Shown in pieces: positions 6,039 to 9,682 of a stretch of DNA of 9,682 bases. Below the pieces are notes generated by a model. The model saw only the letters and a program-made list of their open reading frames with translations. It ran no database searches and was not told where the DNA came from. A program made the translations under genes and the position numbers. Positions within the stretch are counted from its first letter, which is position 1. The number at the start of each line of letters is the position of its first letter. The stretch comes from an uncultured bacterium (lineage in GTDB: Bacteria > Cyanobacteriota > Vampirovibrionia > Gastranaerophilales > Gastranaerophilaceae), in NCBI GenBank assembly GCA_937894665.1, contig CALAWF010000256.1, positions 1-9,682 of the forward strand, written 5' to 3'.

Positions 6039-6536
6039 ATGCGTAAATTAATATTATTTATAACATTTTTAGTTGTGCTTTCAGGGGTTGGTTTTGTTCC
6101 TGAAAATTTATTTGCCGAAGTTTTGACGGGTGGCGTTACTGCTGTTCCTGAGAGCTTTTTCGGAACTTGGAGGGTTGTTTCAACTTTAGTTGATACAGAT
6201 TCTGTAATTTTTAAAGAAAATAATTTAGACTTGTGGAACTTATCTCGCCTTGGCGACGTCATAACATTATGTAACCCGTTTAATGGAGCAGAAGCAAATA
6301 TAACTGTTGATAAAGTTAATGGTAGTTATATTGTTTTTAAAAAGACGGGTAAATATTCCGGAAAAGATTTAACCGACGTAGTTGAGATTAAATTGAATGG
6401 TGATACTTTTTCTGGTACTGATACCCTGAAATTAGACACTTATTCAAATGTTACGGGGAAAATAATCAAGACCGAAACGGCTAAATATAATATAAAAGGA
6501 GAAAAGATTTCCGGAAATGTAGGCAAGTTAAAATAG
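6039..6536 (+). CDS. Small exported beta-rich protein of unknown function
   Basis: A 165-residue protein I do not recognise. I place the start at the ATG at 6039 because the signal peptide begins there (MRK, hydrophobic residues 4-20, probable cleavage after NLFA at about residue 26). A TTG 24 bases upstream would put extra polar residues before it. The mature part is a series of short beta strands: FFGTWRVVSTL (40-50), ITLCNPF, ANITVDKVNGSYIVFKK, VVEIKLNGDTFSGTD and TAKYNIKGEKISG. A GTW start followed by repeating strands with NG/GD turns suggests a small beta-barrel or lipocalin-like fold, but this is pattern only. It contains a single Cys. No Shine-Dalgarno is visible. It sits 35 bases after pgi and 17 bases before trxB. 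Confidence 0.72.
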   Translation: MRKLILFITFLVVLSGVGFVPENLFAEVLTGGVTAVPESFFGTWRVVSTLVDTDSVIFKENNLDLWNLSRLGDVITLCNPFNGAEANITVDKVNGSYIVFKKTGKYSGKDLTDVVEIKLNGDTFSGTDTLKLDTYSNVTGKIIKTETAKYNIKGEKISGNVGKLK

Positions 6537-6553
6537 GTTGAGGAATTTATATT

Positions 6554-7492
6554 ATGCAAGTTAAAGAGTTTGATACTGTTATTTTAGGGGGAGGTCCTGC
6601 GGGATTTTCTGCGGGAATTTATACGGCAAGAGGAAATGTTTCAACTGCAATCATTGATATTAGCATGCTTGGTGGACAACCTTCAAATTATCTGGAATTA
6701 GAAAATTATCCTGCGTTTATGAAAATTGGCGGCTATGATTTGATGGAAAAATTTGAAGAGCATGCAGATATGTTTGGTGTTCAAAAATTCCCGATGCAAG
6801 AAATTGAATCTGTTGATTTGGTTTCTTCTCCAAAAGTTATAAAAACAAAAGAGTATGAATTTCTGGCGAAGACTGTAATTATTGCAACAGGTGCAAAACC
6901 AATGAAATTAGGTATAAAAGGCGAAAATGAATTCATCGGACGTGGTGTTAGCTATTGTGCGGTTTGTGATGGTGCGTTTTATAAAGATAAGATTGTTGCT
7001 GTTGTTGGAGGTGGAAATTCTGCCGTTGAAGAAGCTATCTATCTTACAAAATTTGCATCAAGAGTTTACTTAATCCATCGGAGAGATGAACTTAGAGCCG
7101 ATAAAATTATTCAAGAACGAGCAATGAAAAATGAAAAGATTGAATTTATTTGGAATAGTGTTGTTTTGGAAATTCAAGGTGCGGAGTTAGTTAATAATTT
7201 GGTACTTAAAGATACAAACACAAATGAACAATCTAATTTGGCTGTTGATGGAATTTTCCCTTATATCGGAATTACTCCGAATGTTGAAAATATTAGTGGT
7301 CAAATTGCTCAGGATAAATCAGGGTTTATATTAACAGATGAAACCATGAAAACATCAATTGATGGCGTTTATGCTGTCGGGGATGTTCGTAAAACTCCGC
7401 TTAGACAAGTTATTACGGCGGCTTCAGATGGTGCTGTGGCTGGGGTTTATGCCGTTAAATATATTGAAGCATTAAAAGAAATTACTGTTTAA
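6554..7492 (+). CDS. trxB: Thioredoxin reductase (NADPH, FAD)
   Basis: A cytoplasmic flavoenzyme that uses NADPH to reduce thioredoxin. The protein is 312 residues, the normal length for the low-molecular-weight type. The FAD-binding Rossmann motif GGGPAG is at 12-17, ATGA at 111-114, the redox-active CAVC (C135, C138) precedes DG, the NADPH-binding GGGNSAVEEA lies at 152-161, and HRRDELRA (175-182) carries the 2'-phosphate-binding arginines typical of NADPH users. The C-terminal FAD motif YAVGDVR is at 273-279, followed by RQVITAASDGAVA. CAVC replaces the more common CATC, a known type of variation. GAGGAA at 6540-6545 gives an 8-base spacing. It is the last gene of the pgi unit, followed by a clear terminator. 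Confidence 0.96.
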   Translation: MQVKEFDTVILGGGPAGFSAGIYTARGNVSTAIIDISMLGGQPSNYLELENYPAFMKIGGYDLMEKFEEHADMFGVQKFPMQEIESVDLVSSPKVIKTKEYEFLAKTVIIATGAKPMKLGIKGENEFIGRGVSYCAVCDGAFYKDKIVAVVGGGNSAVEEAIYLTKFASRVYLIHRRDELRADKIIQERAMKNEKIEFIWNSVVLEIQGAELVNNLVLKDTNTNEQSNLAVDGIFPYIGITPNVENISGQIAQDKSGFILTDETMKTSIDGVYAVGDVRKTPLRQVITAASDGAVAGVYAVKYIEALKEITV

Positions 7493-7518
7493 ATGTAGAA
7501 TTTTGACAAGTTATTATG

Positions 7519-7542
7519 AGAGGTCTTTTGACCTCTTTTTTT
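7519..7542 (+). terminator. Rho-independent terminator after trxB
   Basis: AGAGGTC (7519-7525) pairs with GACCTCT (7530-7536) around a TTTT loop, followed by a run of T. It lies 26 bases past the trxB stop. Confidence 0.9.
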
Positions 7543-7625
7543 ATGCTGATGTAAAGAAATTATTAATATTGATCTTCGGATATAAAGATTATGTAAGGAA
7601 ATTAAGGTTCATATTAATTTTAATT

Positions 7626-7631
7626 TATAAT
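7626..7631 (+). promoter_or_regulatory. Candidate -10 box for the HEAT-like gene
   Basis: A perfect TATAAT lies at 7626-7631. The best -35 candidate is the weak TTAAGG (7602-7607, 18-base spacing). The predicted start is near 7638, about 29 bases before the chosen ATG. Confidence 0.4.
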
Positions 7632-7653
7632 AATAATGTAAATACAAATAGAT

Positions 7654-7657
7654 GGAG
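7654..7657 (+). promoter_or_regulatory. Ribosome binding site deciding the start of the 7667 gene
   Basis: GGAG at 7654-7657 lies 9 bases before the ATG at 7667. An upstream in-frame ATG at 7652 overlaps this site and has no Shine-Dalgarno of its own, so 7667 is the better start. Confidence 0.65.
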
Positions 7658-7666
7658 ATTTTAAAC

Positions 7667-7948
7667 ATGCAATCATTAAATGAAGTTCTTACAGAATTAG
7701 AAAATGTTGATAATACTACAAAAAACAAAGTTGAAAATGAATTAGTTAGTATTGGCGAAGCAGTTGTTCCTGAATTGGTTGACAAATTGCAAGTTGTAAG
7801 AGGAATCAAAAGAGGTGTTGTTGCAATGACTCTTATTCGTTTAGGTGATGCTTCTGTAAAATATTTAGAAAAAGCTGCTCTTGATAACAAAGATTTTGAA
7901 TGGGTTGCTGAATACCTAATCAGAGAAATCAAAGGCATGGCTGCATAA
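7667..7948 (+). CDS. Very small HEAT-repeat-like protein
   Basis: A 93-residue, all-helical protein with no signal peptide or membrane span. Residues 22-45 (VENELVSIGEAVVPELVDKL...) and 47-72 (IKRGVVAMTLIRLGDASVKYLEKAA) have the paired-helix pattern of HEAT/PBS-lyase-type repeats: an LxxIG..VVPxL helix pair followed by an AxxLxRLGD..V helix pair. A further helix follows at about 77-90. HEAT-like modules are generally protein-binding scaffolds, so a partner-binding or chaperone-like role is an inference. It is a single-gene unit with its own -10 box and terminator. Many Asn codons are AAC around 7726 and 7885, in line with fair expression. No specific function can be assigned. Confidence 0.75.
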   Translation: MQSLNEVLTELENVDNTTKNKVENELVSIGEAVVPELVDKLQVVRGIKRGVVAMTLIRLGDASVKYLEKAALDNKDFEWVAEYLIREIKGMAA

Positions 7949-7976
7949 GTTTTATAATAAAAAAATAACTTTTTAG

Positions 7977-8007
7977 AAAGATTGGTTATATAAGCCAATC
8001 TTTTTTT
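7977..8007 (+). terminator. Rho-independent terminator after the HEAT-like gene
   Basis: AAAGATTGG (7977-7985) pairs with CCAATCTTT (7995-8003), with two further weak pairs (one T-G, one T-A) inside and a run of T to 8007. It ends only 19 bases before the next start codon. Confidence 0.85.
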
Positions 8008-8026
8008 ATGTTAATATTCTCTTATT

Positions 8027-9229
8027 ATGAGAGAGTATAACGATTTTAAATATGCGTGTTTATTTGGTGGAGGTGCAATTAGAGGTGCTGCACATGTTGG
8101 AGTTTTAAAGGCTTTACATTCGATAGGTATAGAACCAACTTTGCTTGCAGGTTCTTCTGTAGGGTCAATTGTTGCGGCTTTGTACGCCGTAGGTTATACG
8201 GATGATGAATTGGCTCAAGTGTTTTTGTCTGTGAATTTTGAGCTATTTAGAGATGTTTCTCTTGGCTTTAACAATAAATTTGCTCTTAGTAAAGGAAATG
8301 TTTTCTTAGAATGGTTAAGAGATTTAATTGAACGAAAATATTATGGTGCTGCATATCTAAAAGGGCAATGCCGTCCAGTTTCATTTAAAGATTTGAAGAA
8401 AAATCTTGTAATTATAACTACAAATATGAAGAATTTTTCATGTCGAGAATTTTCCAGCTTTGAAACTCCGGATTTTGAAGTTGCTTTAGCAGTAAGAATT
8501 TCTTGCTGCATGCCGGGGCTTATGAGGGCTTATAACTTTAATGACGAATTGTTGGTTGACGGAGATTTGATGAAGGGTAAGCCTATGTGGTATTTATCTA
8601 AGAATATTCAAAATTCCGCAGATAGAATACTGGAAATTAGACTCGAAGGAACTTTTTCCGGTTCGGATTTAAAACCTTTAGAGTATGTTAATGGTATGTA
8701 CACTTGCATGACATCTTCCGAAACTTCTTTTATAAAGAGTTTATATGGCAAATGTGATAGGTATGATTATCTTGTTGTGGATACAGGGGATGTTGTAGTT
8801 GTTGATTTTAATTATCCGCTTGAAAAACGTCAAGCGATTATTGATAACGGTTATAAGCAAACTATGGATTATTTTACAAAGTATTTGCCTATCAAAAAGC
8901 AAAGAATAGATGACATTTACTTGAATATGTTAGATGAACTGAGAAAAATTCAAGGTTTCATGCTCAGAAAAAAATATACGGCTGCTAAAAATTCTATTCA
9001 AGACTTGTTTATACTTCTTTTACCTGAAAAAGATGTTATAGATAAAGAGCTGTTGGATACCTTGTTAGCCTTTCAAAAATTGCTATCCTCAAACGTAAAA
9101 GCCGGATTATTAGGACGTTCTAAATGCCTAAATGCAAATACGGTGTCCGAGGTTTTGAATAACTTAATTACCGATTTGACGAACCGAATTTCAGCATTAG
9201 AAAAATATATTACTAAATTTTCTGATTGA
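8027..9229 (+). CDS. Patatin-like phospholipase with helical C-terminal extension
   Basis: A predicted serine acyl-hydrolase of the patatin/RssA family, acting on lipids, probably at the cytoplasmic face of the membrane. The oxyanion-hole motif GGGAIRG lies at 14-20, the nucleophile elbow GSSVG at 42-46 (Ser44), and the catalytic Asp in VDGD at 177-180 (Asp178). DGD replaces the more usual DGG or DGA. The patatin core covers about residues 8-285. Residues about 290-400 form a predicted helical extension of unknown role, longer than in RssA-type proteins of about 300 residues. There is no signal peptide. The start at 8027 is fixed by closeness to the GGG motif. There is no Shine-Dalgarno, and a terminator hairpin ends just 19 bases upstream, so translation may be leaderless. 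The stop codon overlaps the promoter of the tRNA gene. Confidence 0.9.
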   Translation: MREYNDFKYACLFGGGAIRGAAHVGVLKALHSIGIEPTLLAGSSVGSIVAALYAVGYTDDELAQVFLSVNFELFRDVSLGFNNKFALSKGNVFLEWLRDLIERKYYGAAYLKGQCRPVSFKDLKKNLVIITTNMKNFSCREFSSFETPDFEVALAVRISCCMPGLMRAYNFNDELLVDGDLMKGKPMWYLSKNIQNSADRILEIRLEGTFSGSDLKPLEYVNGMYTCMTSSETSFIKSLYGKCDRYDYLVVDTGDVVVVDFNYPLEKRQAIIDNGYKQTMDYFTKYLPIKKQRIDDIYLNMLDELRKIQGFMLRKKYTAAKNSIQDLFILLLPEKDVIDKELLDTLLAFQKLLSSNVKAGLLGRSKCLNANTVSEVLNNLITDLTNRISALEKYITKFSD

Positions 9230-9254
9230 CAATGAAGTTTTTTTATTATAATAT
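9226..9254 (+). promoter_or_regulatory. Promoter of tRNA-Leu
   Basis: A perfect TTGACA (9226-9231) is followed by TATAAT (9247-9252, 15-base spacing) or TAATAT (9249-9254, 17-base spacing). The -35 box overlaps the TGA stop of the preceding gene. The tRNA begins at 9278, so a leader of about 18 bases would be trimmed. Confidence 0.72.
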
Positions 9255-9277
9255 TTATTCATAGCCGAAGCTGATAT

Positions 9278-9364
9278 GCTCCAGTGGCGGAATCGGTAGA
9301 CGCGTTGGACTTAAAATCCAATTGGGCGTATAACCCAGTGCCAGTTCAAGTCTGGCCTGGAGCA
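9278..9364 (+). tRNA. tRNA-Leu, anticodon UAA
   Basis: An 87-base class II tRNA. The acceptor stem is GCTCCAG (9278-9284) with CTGGAGC (9357-9363), with discriminator A9364. The D stem is GCG/CGC (9287-9289, 9301-9303). The anticodon stem is TTGGA/TCCAA with loop CTTAAAA, giving anticodon TAA at 9312-9314. A long variable arm, TGGG..CCCA (9323-9337), is typical of Leu. The T arm is GCCAG-TTCAAGT-CTGGC (9340-9356). CCA is not encoded. It reads UUA (and UUG by wobble), the main Leu codons in this AT-rich genome. Confidence 0.96.
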
Positions 9365-9370
9365 ATTATT

Positions 9371-9400
9371 AAAAAAGACCTGTAACAACAGGTCTTTTTT
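9371..9400. terminator. Bidirectional Rho-independent terminator
   Basis: A perfect 13-bp inverted repeat, AAAAAAGACCTGT (9371-9383) with ACAGGTCTTTTTT (9388-9400), has an AACA loop. The T run on either strand makes it work both for the tRNA and for the convergent gene that ends at 9438. Confidence 0.92.
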
Positions 9401-9437
9401 AATACAAAAATTTTAATTGAAAAAAATCAGAATATTT

Positions 9438-9682
9438 TTAGAATATTCTAATATATGATTTTTCTATTTCTTGTTGAAAAGATTTGGGTAAGTAGTCAAA
9501 TTCCTGAATATCAATTAGAAAAGGAATATCACTGTCATTTAGGAGTTCTTTTAATTCATATAGATATTTACCTTCTTCGTTGAAATTTTTTACAACTAAA
9601 TCTAAATCACTTCCGGAATGGCAATCTCCTTTTAGTCGGCTTCCATATGCCCAAATTTCAGCTTTAGGACAATATTGATTAA
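9438..9682 (-). CDS. MNT-type minimal nucleotidyltransferase, N-terminus cut off
   Basis: The minus-strand frame is open from the right edge to a TAA at 9438-9440, giving about 80 residues that begin NQYCPKAEIWAYGSRLKGDC. The GSR..G..SGSDLDLVV segment is the nucleotidyltransferase polymerase-beta fold signature, with the GS pair and the DxD metal-binding aspartates. The C-terminal IPFLIDIQEFDYLPKSFQQE segment matches the usual end of MNT domain proteins of about 100 to 110 residues, so roughly 20 N-terminal residues lie outside. Such proteins are typically the antitoxin of HEPN/MNT pairs, where they AMPylate the HEPN RNase toxin. The partner is not in the window and should lie upstream, beyond the right edge, if present. 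It converges on the tRNA and shares its terminator. Confidence 0.85.
   Translation of the reverse strand, partial: NQYCPKAEIWAYGSRLKGDCHSGSDLDLVVKNFNEEGKYLYELKELLNDSDIPFLIDIQEFDYLPKSFQQEIEKSYIRIF

Noticed and set aside
6026..6262. Minus-strand open frame over the exported protein gene
   Set aside because: The plus-strand frame encodes a clear signal peptide and beta pattern; the antisense frame has neither.
7609..7998. Minus-strand 129-residue open frame covering the HEAT-like gene
   Set aside because: The plus strand has a ribosome site, -10 box, terminator and helical-repeat pattern; the minus frame would run through terminator sequence.
1..9682. CRISPR array, insertion sequence or prophage genes
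   Set aside because: No regularly spaced repeats, transposase, integrase or phage structural motif was seen on either strand.

Overview
The window is AT-rich DNA with compact bacterial gene organisation: strong A/T-ending codon preference, short intergenic gaps and many Rho-independent terminators. My best guess for the source is a gut-type member of the Melainabacteria/Vampirovibrionia (Gastranaerophilales), the non-photosynthetic sister group of Cyanobacteria. The clues are a probable AMIN-like envelope protein, a very small HEAT-like protein, several genes without a Shine-Dalgarno sequence, and a large structural-looking protein that starts MGMAASQARLL. I recall that start from hypothetical proteins of this lineage, but I could not search for it. 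This assignment is an inference; an AT-rich Firmicute or Elusimicrobium is not excluded.

Left part (1-2220). The window opens inside the C-terminal half of a UDP-GlcNAc 2-epimerase (wecB). A roughly 340-base non-coding stretch follows, with REP/MITE-like repeats of the GTCATT..GAG family and a leftward terminator. Next is a divergent pair. A leftward gene encodes a signal-peptide, AMIN-like, single-membrane-span protein. A rightward gene encodes a 120-residue Ser/Gly-rich protein with a Cys-containing tail, and has its own promoter and a strong terminator.

Middle (2221-4516). A 701-residue protein is preceded by a near-perfect flagellar sigma-28 (FliA/SigD) promoter, TAAAGTTT-N11-GCCGATTA. 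Its helical ends use C-ending codons for Asn, Tyr and Phe far more often than its central third does. That mosaic resembles axial or filament proteins with a variable middle domain. The combination of flagellar-type promoter, no cleavable signal peptide, helical ends and a codon-distinct centre is the most interesting signal in the window.

Right part (4553-9682). A metabolic transcription unit runs pgi (glucose-6-phosphate isomerase), a small exported beta-rich protein, and trxB (thioredoxin reductase), ending in a terminator. Then come a 93-residue HEAT-like protein, a patatin-like phospholipase with a helical C-terminal extension and no Shine-Dalgarno, and a tRNA-Leu(UAA) with its own promoter and a bidirectional terminator. 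At the right edge, on the minus strand, is the C-terminal part of an MNT-type minimal nucleotidyltransferase, which is usually half of a HEPN/MNT toxin-antitoxin pair. No CRISPR array, insertion sequence, rRNA or prophage gene was seen.
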